Shown here: positions 1 to 12,166 of the stretch, one piece after another | Position numbering within the stretch: position 1 is the first letter of the stretch | How the letters are laid out: every line of letters begins with the position of its first letter | Source of the DNA: Gonium pectorale | Taxonomy: Eukaryota; Chlorophyta; Chlorophyceae; Chlamydomonadales; Volvocaceae | Direction of reading: 5' to 3' | Assembly (NCBI GenBank): GCA_001584585.1 | Contig: LSYV01000055.1 | Span: forward strand, 599,997-663,996 | DNA length: 64,000 nucleotides | Program-made: the position numbers and the translations under genes | Notes under the pieces: generated by a model | Database searches by the model: none | What the model was told of the DNA's origin: nothing | The model's input: only the letters and a program-made list of their open reading frames with translations

Positions 1-3000
1 CGCTCCGCGGTGGCGCCGCACCACCCTTGCATCGCGGTCGACAGCAGGCCCCGCGTGTGATGCGACGCCAAGTGGCCGGCAGCGGCCCGGCGCGCAGCGC
101 TGTCCATAGCCGCTCCCAGCCATGCTTGGAAGCAGCGTCCCAGAGCCGCGCGCTGGTGTCGGCTGATGCGTGATGGGCAAGGTAGGAAGATGCCGGGGGT
201 CAGCACAGACGGTGGGGTTGCATGAGGCCCGGCCCGAAGTCGGGCACGACCGCAAACTCTTGCCGGCGTCAGTGTGCCCATTGCAACGCGGAGCCAACCG
301 CCCACCTGGTTAGCCGCTGTATCTTCTGAGCGCAAGCACGCTTGGCGGACGCTACGAGGTGCCATTCCGCGAGCATGTGGCGGGACAGTGCAGCGCACGC
401 CCGGGCAAGGTGCCGGGTAACCTGGACGCGCACCATGGCGCGGCGCCGGGCCACCTCGTGCCAGGCGACGAGGACCTGCAATATCAGAGCGCGCATCATG
501 TTGACTTTTGAGCGGTTCCTTGGCTCTTCACGGATGTATAGCAACAGCCCCCATAACCACGCATACATGCACGGTGCCAAAGAGGGACGCGCAAGGGACC
601 GCCATTCATGCCTCCCATAACAGAGACGCCATACCTCGCGGCAGGTGCTGCGCGACCTTCCAGCCGCCAGCTTGACAGCCAGGACCACTCCCATAGCCGC
701 CACGCGCTTGGCCGCTGCTGCCACGTCCCACATCGCCGCCAGCACAGCGCGCGCCATCCGCCGGCGGCGGTCAGTCACCAGCTGCTCGGACAGGCCCTTC
801 CAGCTGCGACGGGCCGTCACCACGCGACGCCAATGTAGCAGCACCTCGCCAGCGAGCCAGCGGCCGAGGCCGCTCCCGACGACCATCGGCGCCAACCAGT
901 CCTCGTAGGCAGCAGCCACAGCGTTGAAGGACGCGGTAAGGGACTGAACAGCCACTTGCGACGCGCCCGCAGGCTCCTTGGCTGTGCCCGGCTGCCCTGG
1001 CCGGCGGTCTGGTCCTGCCTGGGCTTGCGCGAAGGAAGCCTCGCTGCTCCCCTGCTCGTCGCCGTCCAGCAGCTCTGGCAGTCCGATGGGCGTCAGCGGC
1101 CCCTCGCCCCCCCGGCCCGGTGCCATTTCGATTAGCATCGGGGAGGACTTGGAGCCGATGACTGCAGTGTTGGCGGGTATGAAGGGCACAGCCATGCCGC
1201 TACCGCTGACGCGCATGCGCCCGACGCTGCTCGACCTGCTGCCGGCGGCGCTGCCGCCAGAGGCACCGTCGGCGCCAGCGCCGCTCGCGGTCGGGGATCC
1301 CCCAAGGCCCGCTGCAGCTGCGGCGGCTGCAGCGGCTGCGGCGCCTGTCACAAGAGCCTCGCGGTAGGACCTGCCGCTGCGCAGCGGCGTCGTGACGGTA
1401 AGCGTCGTGTGTCCGGCTGCACCGGGGCTTGCGCCGGTGCTCGCCGCCGCTGCTGTCACGGGTGCGCCGAGGCGTCGGACCGCCGGGGCTGGAAGAAGGC
1501 GACGCCGCTGCCGAGGGAGGCAGGGGCGGGCGAGAAGGCGACGTGCCGGTCGCAGCGCGCTGGCCGAGCGCCGCTTCAGCGATGGCGGTCCGCAGCACAC
1601 CCGAGGGTACGGCAGGGGGCGCAGTGCCCGCAGCCGCAGAGCCACGCAAGGATCCCAGCTGCACGCGCGGGGATGCAGACTGCAGCATGCCTGCACGCGA
1701 CGCCATGTCCGCAGCCGTGTCTTGCTTCTCTGCATTTGCCTGAGCTGCCGGCTCCGCTGACTGCTCAGCCGTTGCAGCCGTCGCAGCGGCTGCCGTGGAG
1801 CGCGGACCAGAGGGTAGGCGGCCCCGACCCGCGGCGGCAGCCCCGAGGCCTCCGGCCGCAGCGCAGTGCCGTGACCACCAAGAACCTAGGAACCGGGTGA
1901 GTAGGGCCCGAGTGCTGGCCGGAAGTGCTCGCGCAACCGCAGTCCGGGTCGCTGCAGCGGTTCTGGACAGCAGGTGCCAGTCCCGAAAGATTGTTGACAG
2001 GTTCCTCGCCTGTGGGTGAGCAGGTGCACTGGCAGTACGTTAGGGACCTGGTGAAGCTGAAAGGCCGAACGCCACGAACAGCTTTCAATGGCAAGCTCTT
2101 TTTAACCCTACAACAATGTCCGGGAGCGCAAACGCACGCACACCTGCAGGCGCTTTTTCAGGCCCTCAGCGCCCAGGCGCGCTGCCTTCCCGCTGACAGC
2201 CCGCTGCCGCCAGCTTGCCACCACAGCCGACAGCCGCATCCGGACAAGCCGGGTCTTTGCAAGGGCCAGGCGCCCAGTGGTTGCCTTCCGAGCCACAGCG
2301 ACCGAGCGCCAGCTTAGCAGTGCGATGGTCATCCTGTGAAGGGAACGCAGCGAGTACGCACGCAGCTCGCGAAGACGAATACGCGCCACCGTAAAAGCAA
2401 TGGCTGAAAATTAAGAATAACAGCGAAGTAGAAGCTGCACAAAAACAGCACTGGATCCTTAGCTCGTAGAACTACAGCCTCCATGCGCATGCCGTCTGCT
2501 GCTCCTACCCTCTCAGGCTCACAGCATCACGACAACACGCACCTGCGGTTGGAAGCGCGCAGCAGGGCGGTCTCCAGCCGAGAGCGCCTCCAGTTGGTCC
2601 GCACCGTCATTGCCCGCCAGTTGGAAAGGACTGCCGCCAGACTGCGAGACCGCATCACCGCCAGCTGCCTCTGCAGCGCCACGCGGTGACGCCGCCGCTG
2701 CCGCGTTGAGCGAACCCAGGTGGCCAGCGTAAACGCCAGGAGGTTCCGGCTTCGGGACAGTACATGATTCGCCAGCCGCCGCCTCAGCGAAACACGGACA
2801 GCGGCGTGGTACTGCCAGGCGTTGAGCACCTTGCGGCGGATCAAGGTGACGGTGGCACCTGCCATGGCATCCGCGGCGACGCGCTGCGCCTGGGCGGCCG
2901 AGGCGGCGGTGCGCCAGGCCGCAAAGGCTCGGCGGGTGGTCGCACGCCGCGCAAGCCGGGCATTCACGCGGCTGCTGCAGGCCGCGGCGCTCCAGCCGCG

Positions 3001-6000
3001 CAGCACAGCTACCGCCAGACGGGCCTCGCGGCGGCAAGCGAGGAGCGTTGCCTGCAGCAAAGAAATGAACATGGACACACAGCATCATGTGGGAAGTGCA
3101 TCGCACGCCTCCGGCCCCAGAAGGCCAAGCCCGCTGCAGACAACCTACACCTCCCTCGCACTTTTCTAGGTTGACCTGAACCCCACCCACAATACCTGGA
3201 CTTCCCCACGGCGCGCAGCTTCGACGGCGGCCCTCCACGCGGTCATGATGGCCGGCAGACCAGCCTGCTTGACGGCGGTCAGCGCCCGCACCAGCGCAGC
3301 GCGGCCCACGCCGCGCTGGCTCGCGTCCTGGTGCCAGCCAGCGAAGGCGGTGGCTAGCATGCGTGCTGCGCGCCGCTGCGCCACCAGCAGCAGCACGCGG
3401 CCGCGCCAGGCGCGGTGCGCGATGGCCTGCCTCCAGCCCACAAGCACTCTCGACATGACGGCGTGGGCACGGCGCTGCACACATGCGTGCACAGGAAGCG
3501 GTAGGTCAAACGAATTGGCACCCCTGAGGGAACAAGCGGCACCCTACCATGCATGGATTAGCAAGCACCAACGGGTACTACGAGTCTCGCACCTGCACGG
3601 CTACGAAGAGCTTGGAGACCGCACCAGCCACCCCGCGGGCGTAGCTCAGCCAGGAGAAGAAGGCGCGGTGTCGGAGGACGCGCTCTCGCTTATTGCGGAG
3701 CTTCGAGATGGCGGCCTTGTGGAACACGAGTATGACCACGGCGTGCCTGCGCGTCGCAGCCACAGGCAGAGGAGTTGCATCATGCTTGAGGGAAGGGCGT
3801 CTCGTCAGCTCTCCGCACCTCCGCCACGAGCCCCCGCCCCCGCCCCCAGGTGTCAAGTCAGGGCAGGTGTCATCAACTCAAACCTTTTTTACACAATGCC
3901 TCATGGGCGGGCGCCGTGAGGCGCATGCGCTGTGATGATTCGGGGCTCCATATAGCGCCCTCACTACCGTATCGCTGGGTTAAGCTATGACGCAAGAATA
4001 CCGCTGCCAAGGCCCAGCCACACCTACCTCCACGCAAGGAGGATGCGCCGGTGGCGCTGCCTCGCCATGTGGTCCGCAGCCACCTGCTGCGTGTTCCGCA
4101 GCCAGGCCTTGAACAGGGCCAGCATCTGGTCGCGCGCGGTGACATGGGCCGCCAGCGCCGCCAGCTCCTCGTTCATGTGCACCCGCAGGAACTCCACCTG
4201 GGGGTTTAACATAATAAGGACGAGCGCCCTTAGTTTCTTGCCTAGGAACTTAGGGTGAAGGCTGCGAGCCCCGCCCTGCGGCCTCAATCCGCCCTAGGCC
4301 GGTAACTGACCTGAAATTCAACAGCCGGAAGTTGCCCAGCACCACTGCAAACCCGTTCTCAGCTACCCTTCACACCGGGACGGACACGGGCAGCGCGCAC
4401 CTGGCTGATGGTGTTGAGCTTGAGTTGCGCTATCTCCTCCACGAGCGCAGCCAGCTCGGTCTCCAGGCCTTGGCGAAGAAGCTTTTCGTGGTCCACAAAC
4501 TTGAACCACTCCTATGTGACCGCAAATCCCAGGGAAGACCCCGCGTTCCGTAAGGTACCGGCTGTTGGCAAGTGCACCACGACATCAGCACGACGAGAAT
4601 GCACCACCTACTTACAACAAATACGCGTGACGTAGGCTCTTAGCAAAGCAAGGCCCTCTCCCGGCCCGAATCGCCTGGGATACTCCGCCGCACGCACCAC
4701 GACGAGTACGTTGCTGATCCGGCGCAGGTTGGTGTCCTCCAACGAGCTGTCCTCTGGGATCACAGGGAGCAGCGAGCGCGGCGTCGGGGCGAACGCGGGT
4801 GCGGCCGCACCGCCGGAAGCGCCTCCGGAGGTTGTGTAAAAGCCCACGCGGGTGACATCCACCTCAAGTTGGACCTGGGGTAGTATTGCAAGGCAGCAGG
4901 TCAGAATAGTGTCTTGTGTATTTTCGTGCAATGCCAAAGCAGGTCTGCAGCAGACGGTGGATAGCAGACATTTCGGCTCCAGGACACACTGATCACGTAA
5001 GCAAGCACATTAGGATTGCCGTTAGCCCGGTACGCACGTGGGGAAGCCGCCTGCTCCGAAACACCATGGGCAGCGTCGACCAGGACGCCGAGATCCACTC
5101 CTCGCCGACCACCTCCCACAGCTCCCAGATGCCCAGGTTCGAGTTGAAGAACACCAGTCGGTGGGGCGACTTGCGGCGTGGCTGCACCAGGCGGTTGCCG
5201 GCAGCGCTCGAGCGGAAGCCGAGGTACGGGCCCTGCACGACGGATCGGTCCAGGCGGGGCGCAGTACGTAGGCCTAAGCAGGTCAGGAACAGCACGTGCA
5301 GTCTTCGCCAGGCAGTCCACACGGGCTTCAAACTAAGGAATGCAAATGATCCTCAACGGGCAACATGGAAGAACCGAATACTTCACGGCGCAAATAACGC
5401 TGCAATCACAATTGCGAGCGGTGTGAACTGCAAACGTACCGCAGCAACCCTGCACGGACCCAGTTCACCCACCTGACGGATGATCTCCAGGTACGCGATG
5501 CCCTCTGCCTCTAGGTGCGCACCCTCGGGTGCCAGGTCAAGGCATGTGTGTATCTGGTCATTCTTGAAGGGCAGGCGGTCTTGGACTGCAATGTACGGCC
5601 GGCCCTGCATACCGCCATGAGCATGACTGGGATCAGCGGCAGCAGCAGCGGCAGCGGCAGCACAGGACGGACATGTAATCCCAAGACCAACCTGGCGCGA
5701 TAGCATAATCACGTCGCCGGTGTTGAGGCCAAGCTTGCGCTCGGTCGAACGGACCAAGCTGCGTGGCTCCATGCCTGCCAGAGTCCAGAAGCAGCGGCAA
5801 CACATAGTGGACCTTTTTGAGTATAGGACACGTAAGGTCTGACGTGATAAGAGGGCGCAGCAGCTGACATGTAAGACGATACAGGCAACGCAATGTGTGC
5901 ATACTCACATGCCCTACCTCCCGCTATACTTGTCCTCGTGGAGCCGCCCGGGTACACGGAGGAGTGGAAGGAGTGCTCCGAGCGTGGCGACACCGGCCGA

Positions 6001-6326
6001 GACCCAGCCGGGTCCCACCGTGTTACGTACAATGAGGACGCGCCGGGTATGTCAGGAGAGTTACGAGATGAGGGGAAGTCGATGGTGTCCCCCAGGTCTG
6101 CAGGCTCGGAGCAGGCCTCAGAGCGGGGCTCGCCTGAAGGCCCGTGGGGGAGTTGCAGACTGGGCTCCTCCTCCTCAAGCCCCGGGGCCTGGTCGGCACC
6201 CATCTGCTCTTCCGTGAGCGAATGGGGTGGTCCTCCGCCTGGAGTTGCGGAGGGCCCCGCAACAGCATTTCCGACATTTCCGTCATGCGCAAGCTCTCCG
6301 GGCCCAACAGCGTCCACTCCATCCAT
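1..6326 (-). CDS. SFI1-like centrin-binding repeat protein (3' end beyond window)
   Basis: The gene encodes a long helical protein with many repeats of the LxxxFxxW type, for example AFAAWRTAASAAQ, ALLSWRSVAVARK and ALGRCFQAWLGAA. This spacing is the hallmark of SFI1 proteins, which bind centrin at spindle poles and basal bodies. Phase-consistent exons are 5918-6326 (ATG at 6326), 5692-5774, 5473-5604, 5038-5232, 4698-4874, 4401-4511, 4028-4197, 3593-3746, 3196-3474, 2543-3051, 2144-2333, about 1886-2009, a large Ala/Ser/Pro-rich exon ending at 306, and 1-162, which is open at the edge. Joining is unresolved between about 1400 and 1886, where two frames both look usable. Residues 1-136 are acidic and disordered. 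The next roughly 180 residues form a compact unknown module (GPYLGFRSSAAGNRL, GIWELWEVVGEEW), and a coiled coil (WFKFVDHEKLLRQGLETEL) precedes the repeats. The centrosomal role is inferred from the repeats. Confidence 0.8.
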
Positions 6327-6940
6327 AGCCACCAGGTGTAACGAGCTGAAGCAGCAAGGCTCCAATAGCCCTCAGAACAGAGGCAAGAGCAAAAGCGGGA
6401 AGCTGCCCTCCAAAGATGGAGGGGAAAATCTCAGTTGTTTGTCATACTCACTATCAATACTGATCAGGCGAAGGATGTCATGCTCAAGGTGGCGAGGCTC
6501 TGGATGGGAGGCTGCATACCTTTGGTTTCTATTGTTGTGTCAGCATCAATGAATCAACTGCTGCACTGTGACTATGCACCGTGGTCTGGGCAGAGATGTA
6601 AGCATTTCACTGCCGTGGAATACTGCGGCCTTCTTGCCCTGCGGCGATCCAGCCCACCCGCAAGCTACGGTGTCTGCAGAAAGTCAAATTGTACTGTTTG
6701 CCCGATTATTTGGCTAGCTGGTGACCTAGTGTGCAGCTCAATTCCTTCCTCTCCCCTTCCCAGCACGGACCCTTGCACCAGCGTGACCTTTCACATCTCC
6801 GTTGAATAGTGTTGCTTGCAGTTGAATCAGCCGCTGGAGGGGGCGGCGGGGCTCGTTGGCGGGAGTGGCCAAGCTCTAGCGCCTAGGCGGCTCTTGTGGC
6901 GTGTCAGAGGAGGAGCCTGAGGCGTAGCTAGCGGGAGGGA
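6327..6940. promoter_or_regulatory. Shared head-to-head promoter region of SFI1-like gene and BUB3
   Basis: The start codons of the leftward SFI1-like gene (6326) and the rightward BUB3 gene (6941) are only 614 bases apart. Both 5' UTRs and promoters must lie here. I see no clear TATA box or other recognisable motif. A bidirectional promoter is an inference from the spacing. Confidence 0.45.
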
Positions 6941-9293
6941 ATGGCTGCGCCCACGGCGTACCTCGGAGAGCCTGTGGAGGCACCCCCCTCCGACGGTATC
7001 TCGCGTGTGGTCTTCAGCCAAACCAGCGACCTGTTGCTGGCATCTTCTTGGGACAAGGTGCGGAGCATGGTGTACGTGAAGGCCGGCTGCTGGGGCAGGC
7101 CGAGCAGTTCCGCAGGAGGGCGGGGTCCAAGACATACGGGACGAGACACGTGTGTGGGGTAGCGCTAGGCCCTGCGAAAGCTGCCCCAGGCTCCGCGTTC
7201 GCAATCCGTCTGCCCCCGCAGAGTCTACATCTGTACGATGCCGCGACCCGCCTGCCGCGCGCGTCTTACTCCCACCACGCGCCCCTGCTGGACTGCTGCT
7301 TTGAAAATGACTCCACCGTCTATGCGGCGGGACTTGATGGCCAAGTGAAGCGGTGAGCGCTGGCTTTTGTGGGCGCGGAGCGGGTCCGCAGCACGTGCTC
7401 GGCTGCTGGGCCGCGGGCGTGGGCTGGGCAGCGCCGCTCCAAAGGCGCCGCGGTGGAGCGTGCATGTCCCATCCGTCCGCGGCTGGTTGTGCGCCGCAAC
7501 GCAGGGCGGCTCCAACTCCCATGCGCTCCGTTGACAGCACCACCCTCACCATGCCCGGACACTGCCCTACGTTGCTGCGCTCACACGGCCCTCCCGCCCC
7601 CGCCCCTTCGTGACCCGCAGGTACGACGTCGCGACCACGGCCAGCGCGGTGCTAGGGTCACACAGCAAAGCCGTGCAGTCGCTCGTGCACTTGGCGGAGA
7701 GAGGTGCGTCGATGGAGGCAGGCGCATGCGCCCGTGCTTTGTGGCACGGGTGCATGCGCCTGCCTCTGGGGAAGTCCGGGCCCGAGGTAGCGCGGAACTA
7801 TCTTGTCGGCAGCGGCAGCTGCACATATGCGCCGTATGCGGCACGCAGCTCTACACGCTTGTCCTTTGGGTTTGCAGCGCCCCCATGATCCCCTCGACAT
7901 CTAGCAAATGGAACTCCTCACCCGCTGGGCCCCATGCTCTCGGCTCCCGCCATGCCGCCTTGGCAGGCCTGCTCGTGAGCGGCAGCTGGGACGCTGGCAT
8001 GCGGCTGTGGGACCCGCGGGCCCCGCCGGGCGCCAACTGCGTGGCGGCGGTGTCCCTACCGGGCAAGGTGTATGCCATGTCGGCGGGGAGCGAGCGGCTG
8101 GTGGTGGGCACTTCGGGAAGGCACGTGCTCATCTACGACATCCGGAGGTGAGGGCCCTGGTCGCAAGCAGGGCCCCTATAATGGCGAAGCTGCAGAGTGG
8201 GCTGCGCTTGCACGTGATGCGTGTCGCTTCGTTTGTCCCCTCCCCCCACCGTGCTCTGGGAGCTCCGCCGTACGGCCTGGCGCACGGGTGGCCGAGCGGG
8301 CTCCCTTGGCTCCCTGTGCAGGCTCGCCGGCGGGCAAGGCGGCGAGGGGCCGGAGCAGCACCGCGAGTCGTCCCTCAAGTTCCAGACGCGCTCGCTGGCG
8401 GTGTACACGGACGGGCGGGGCTACGCGCTGGGCTCGGTGGAGGGCCGCGTGGCCATGGAGTTCTTCGACGCTGCGGACGCGCAGGTGCGTAACCAGCGCC
8501 ACCACCACCAACCCCAGGGGAAGTGGCACTGTGGCACCTGCGAGCAGTGCAGTTGCTCCCGGTGTCCTTTCACACTTCATATACAACGGCAGTCTGATGC
8601 GTCGTGCGTGGGGTGTTGCGCAGTGCGTCTGGGTGATTGGCTGGGCCGGTGCAAGGCTGTCGAGCCCGCGGTGTGCTTGCCTCCAGGCCAACAAGTACGC
8701 CTTCAAGTGCCACCGGCGAAACGAGAACGGCAAGGACACGGTGTACCCCGTGCACTCGATTGCCTTCCACTCAGGTACGGGAGTTACCTCGCGTGGATTT
8801 ACCTGCCGTCGTGGTGTTTCTCTCCTGCGAAACCAGTGTGCTCGTGTTGCATGGCAGCAAGCGCGTGCCTGCGTCTGTTGGAGCTGCGGAACACCGTCAG
8901 CTTCTAATCCAGTGCCCTAAATGGTCACCTTGAAGTTTTATCCCGTCGCGGTACCTATCGGTAGCTCTTGCCGGCTGATATCTCGCTGCACCGTTCCGTG
9001 CCAAGCTCCTCGTCCGTTCGCCGCTGTTCGTAGGCTATGGCACCTTCGCCACAGGCGGCGGCGACGGCGTCATCTGCATCTGGGACGGCGACAACAAGAA
9101 GCGCCTCTTCCAGACGGCGCGCTACCCCACCTCTGTCGCCTCCATGTGCTTCTCCCGGTCCGGCGAGATGCTGGCCGTCGCCGCCTCGTACGCCTACGAG
9201 CAGGGCGAGCGGGACCACCCCGCCGACGCGATCTACATCCGGGCGGTGCAGGACGTGGAGGTGCGGCCAAAGGCCCGCAAGGCGGCGGCGTGA
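6941..9293 (+). CDS. BUB3: Mitotic checkpoint WD40 protein BUB3
   Basis: BUB3 is a seven-bladed WD40 protein that recruits BUB1 and BUBR1/MAD3 to kinetochores in the spindle assembly checkpoint. Seven exons with fully consistent phases give a 340-residue protein, close to the roughly 330 residues usual in the family: 6941-7057, 7222-7352, 7621-7703, 7967-8147, 8322-8484, 8687-8774 and 9034-9293. Diagnostic peptides are [65 protein letters not shown] and [19 protein letters not shown], all at the positions expected for BUB3 rather than RAE1. The N-terminus ([20 protein letters not shown]) starts at the first in-frame ATG before the first blade. It is divergent from the SFI1-like gene. Intron 3 contains a long hairpin, listed separately. 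Confidence 0.95.
7715..7766. repeat. Near-perfect 23-bp inverted repeat in BUB3 intron 3
   Basis: The arms 7715-7737 and 7744-7766 are reverse complements with one mismatch, separated by a 6-base loop. The structure lies wholly inside intron 3 (7704-7966). It would form a very stable hairpin in the pre-mRNA. Function is unknown. Confidence 0.85.
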
Positions 9294-9613
9294 GGGCGGC
9301 GCGGGATGCCATACGAGGCGGGCGGTGGCGCGCGCGGGTACGCATTCAGGGTGCGCGGTGCGGAGGGCCAGCGTTGAGGTGGTGCAAGTCAGGGTTGCGA
9401 GTCCCTCTTGGCGTGCGGGTTGCTGGACGCTGGACAACGCGGAAAGTACCGCTGGGGTCGTCGTGCGTTCTAAGGCGTAGTTGGCGAGGTCCAGTCGGCA
9501 TACGCTACATGGTTTTGGGGGACCCGTTGGGTGACGTGGATGGGGAGCGTACCGGCATTCTTACCGGTAGGCGTCGTGCCTACCTGAATCCATGTGACGC
9601 TTAGAAGTGCTGG

Positions 9614-9618
9614 TGTAA
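9614..9618 (+). terminator. TGTAA polyadenylation motif of BUB3
   Basis: TGTAA, the usual green-algal polyadenylation motif, lies about 320 bases after the BUB3 stop and is the first one downstream. Confidence 0.6.
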
Positions 9619-10143
9619 ACGCAATTTCGAACGTTGCCGCGGTTCCAACGGGACCATGGCGTGACCTTGCCTGCCTGATCTACCGTACATGTGAAGTGAG
9701 CAGCTTGATGCGTCCAGCCCCTTGCACGGCATTGCCAGGCCACTCAGGCTGTGACGCTGTGACATGAAATGCCGACATGCTACGAAGCACCCTTTCGTTC
9801 TAAGAAGTGTAGGGCAAGCACACAAGAGGGTGTGCGATCGGTCGCATGCACGTCTGCCACAGCACAGGCAAAAGGTCAGGAATCATGACTTCATGAGAGC
9901 CGTACGCACGAGATCCAACGTTCTCACATTCCCATAATCGGAACCACACCTGAGCTCCTCTCCAGAACACTCCACGTACGAACGCCTGCCAGACAGGACA
10001 CGCCAAAATTGCCCAAGCCGGAGCACACTGCTAGCCACGTCGAAGATTCCGCGTTTCCCAAATACACCTGTAAAACATATGTGTCACACGTTGTGTATGA
10101 ATGCGTCGTGTGACAAACAACATGTGACATACAACGGGAACAG
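9619..10143. other. Intergenic space between convergent genes
   Basis: This lies between the poly(A) motifs of BUB3 (+) and the methyltransferase gene (-). I see no coding exon, RNA gene or long repeat in it. Confidence 0.6.
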
Positions 10144-10148
10144 TTACA
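10144..10148 (-). terminator. TGTAA polyadenylation motif of the methyltransferase gene
   Basis: TTACA on the plus strand reads as TGTAA on the minus strand, about 355 bases after the methyltransferase stop. Confidence 0.55.
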
Positions 10149-10502
10149 TGGCACATTCAGACAATGGACTGGGCAGCAGGCACACAGACTGCGAGGCGCG
10201 TCTAGGCATGTCCCTCCATCCTTCGGGAGCGGGCTCTTGTGTCTGAACCGTGGTCTTGGGCACCGACGGCTTAGGGCGAGGGCTCGGAGCGAGACAAAGC
10301 ACACATTGCATCCGCAAGGCACAAGGCACACAGGGGATATTCATTGGAGTGCGGCGCGCTGCCACACGAGCGCACAACCACAAGCGTACACAGACCACCG
10401 CTGGCAAGATCTGTAACTGTATCGATACGGATTCACTAGATGGGACCTCCAGGCAACGAACCATTCACCGCTCTTTTAGCCACAGCTCTTGCCAGCGGGG
10501 CC

Positions 10503-12166
10503 TCATTGCTTGCGCCAAATGGTCATGACCTCCTGACCCGCCCTCGAGGGGTGGCTCAGCTCTGCGGGAACTGGCTCGCTGTAGATGCACTCAAATCCTG
10601 CGGCACGGGGTTACGGGCGGCAGACACCCAGCCATCAGCCAACCATCCATGTCCAGATGCAGAACAAGGTACAGAGCATGCGGTCCAAGTGCCACCACGA
10701 CTAACGCTGCTGGACGCGCTCAAGCATACGGTACGGCGCCATTACGGTAAGGCGCCAGTCCACGATGCCAAGGTACTGTCTAGGCTGCATAAAAGCGACC
10801 GTGCAGTGGACAGGACACGAAAGCCCCAGTGCGGTAGCTTGCAAAGCTGCAGTCCATCACCTGCCAGTTATACTGCTGATCTCACCACGAATGACGGCTT
10901 TCAAGTCCCTACCTTTGGGCACCAGCAGCTCGGTGTAGAGCTGCGGCGAGACGGGGAAGGGCGGGCCCACGTTGGGGTCCGCCGTGGGCCGGATGGGGAA
11001 CACGAGCGCCACCAGGCAGCCCCCGGGTCGCAGGTGGCGGGCCCAGTGGGTCGCCCAGTCCTGCCGCATCGTGGGGTGCATGGCGCACCCGAACCTGCAG
11101 CGCGGCAACAAGAGGTTGAGCATGGCGTGCACGTGAGCAGGGTGGGCGGAGGCGCAGGGAATGCGGGAAGGAATGAGAAGAAAGATAAAGGGCAGCCAAG
11201 GGGCAAACACAAGGCCAGCTCTGACCGGTATCAATGGCAAACCTGCCAGCCGGAACCCGTACTTCCAAGAGTCTAACTCACGTGTAGTCGTATCCCACAT
11301 CGTATCCGTCGCCGTCTGAGCCCGTCCAGGTGAAGAAGTCCCCGACGGTGATGCGCATGCTGCCCGCCAGCTGCCCACCATCCGCTCCCGCCATTGTTCC
11401 GCGGACTTCTTGCAGGTACCCGTCCGCCTCCCGGGCCGCTGTCTCCGAGAGCTCCAGGCCCACAACCTCAGTGGCTCCCGAAGAGAGGAAGACCGGGAGG
11501 TCATAGCCACGCCTGCAGCAGGGCCCAACAGTCCCCAGAGGGGAGAAGCGTATGTGCGTGTTGTGAAGTACATGCCGCTGGTCCGCGTGCACTGCATGCG
11601 GCTGCACGTGCGGTCGCAGGCGGGCCTTACGCCGCATGAACGTGTTAAATATGGCGTGAGATGGAACGGGTTGTGGATAGCGCAAACGTTGGCGGAGTGG
11701 AGAACCTGCCGTTTGCAGTTGAAGGCTGGTTGGAAGTTTGCCCTAAGGCGAGTTTTGTGTCCGGGCCGCTCACCCACAGCCAGGCACGAGCACCCGCTTG
11801 CCCAGGACGCCAATCTGCTCCTTGCGAAGGAGGTCAACAAGTGCCGGCGACGCCGTCGACGCGTCCCACCGCTGCGAGCAGCACGCGCGTGGTGAAGGGT
11901 GAAGCGTGGAGCGCTGCAGGGCACAAAGGGCAGCCATCGCGTGGGCTTACCTGTCCCCGCCCCAGCCCCGAAGACCAGATCATCTCCCAGCGGTCGCTGT
12001 AGACCTCTGGCTCGGGTTCCGCATCGCGTGCTGGAGGGGCCGTGCCCACACCCGCATCAGTAGCAACAGACATCCTCCTATAGTTAAGGTGGCGGAAGCC
12101 TTGCGCGAGAGCGTGTGTTGTGCGGCAAGAAGTGCGGTTGAGCGGGAAGCCGCGAGCAAGAATCAT
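10503..12166 (-). CDS. HOL1: HOL/TPMT-type S-adenosylmethionine methyltransferase (halide/thiol)
   Basis: The product matches the plant HARMLESS TO OZONE LAYER branch of the TPMT family, which transfers a methyl group from SAM to halide or thiocyanate/bisulfide ions. Five exons splice in phase: 11951-12166, 11774-11871, 11282-11512, 10913-11094 and 10503-10597. The family landmarks appear in order: the WEMIW entry motif, SAM motif I (VLVPGCGRGYDL), the acidic motif II region (VVGLELSETAAREADGY), DFFTW, then DYTFGCAMHPTMRQDWA and GGCLVALVFPI, ending with GFECIYSEPVPAEL. With the ATG at 12166 the protein has 273 residues and a basic, Ser/Thr-containing N-terminus that could be an organelle transit peptide. 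Starting at the ATG at 12073 gives 242 residues, close to the size of the plant enzymes. The actual substrate cannot be told from sequence. Confidence 0.9.

Noticed and set aside
10857..11924. 355-codon frame on the minus strand taken as one exon
   Set aside because: It reads through introns of the methyltransferase gene. The spliced model restores the family motifs.
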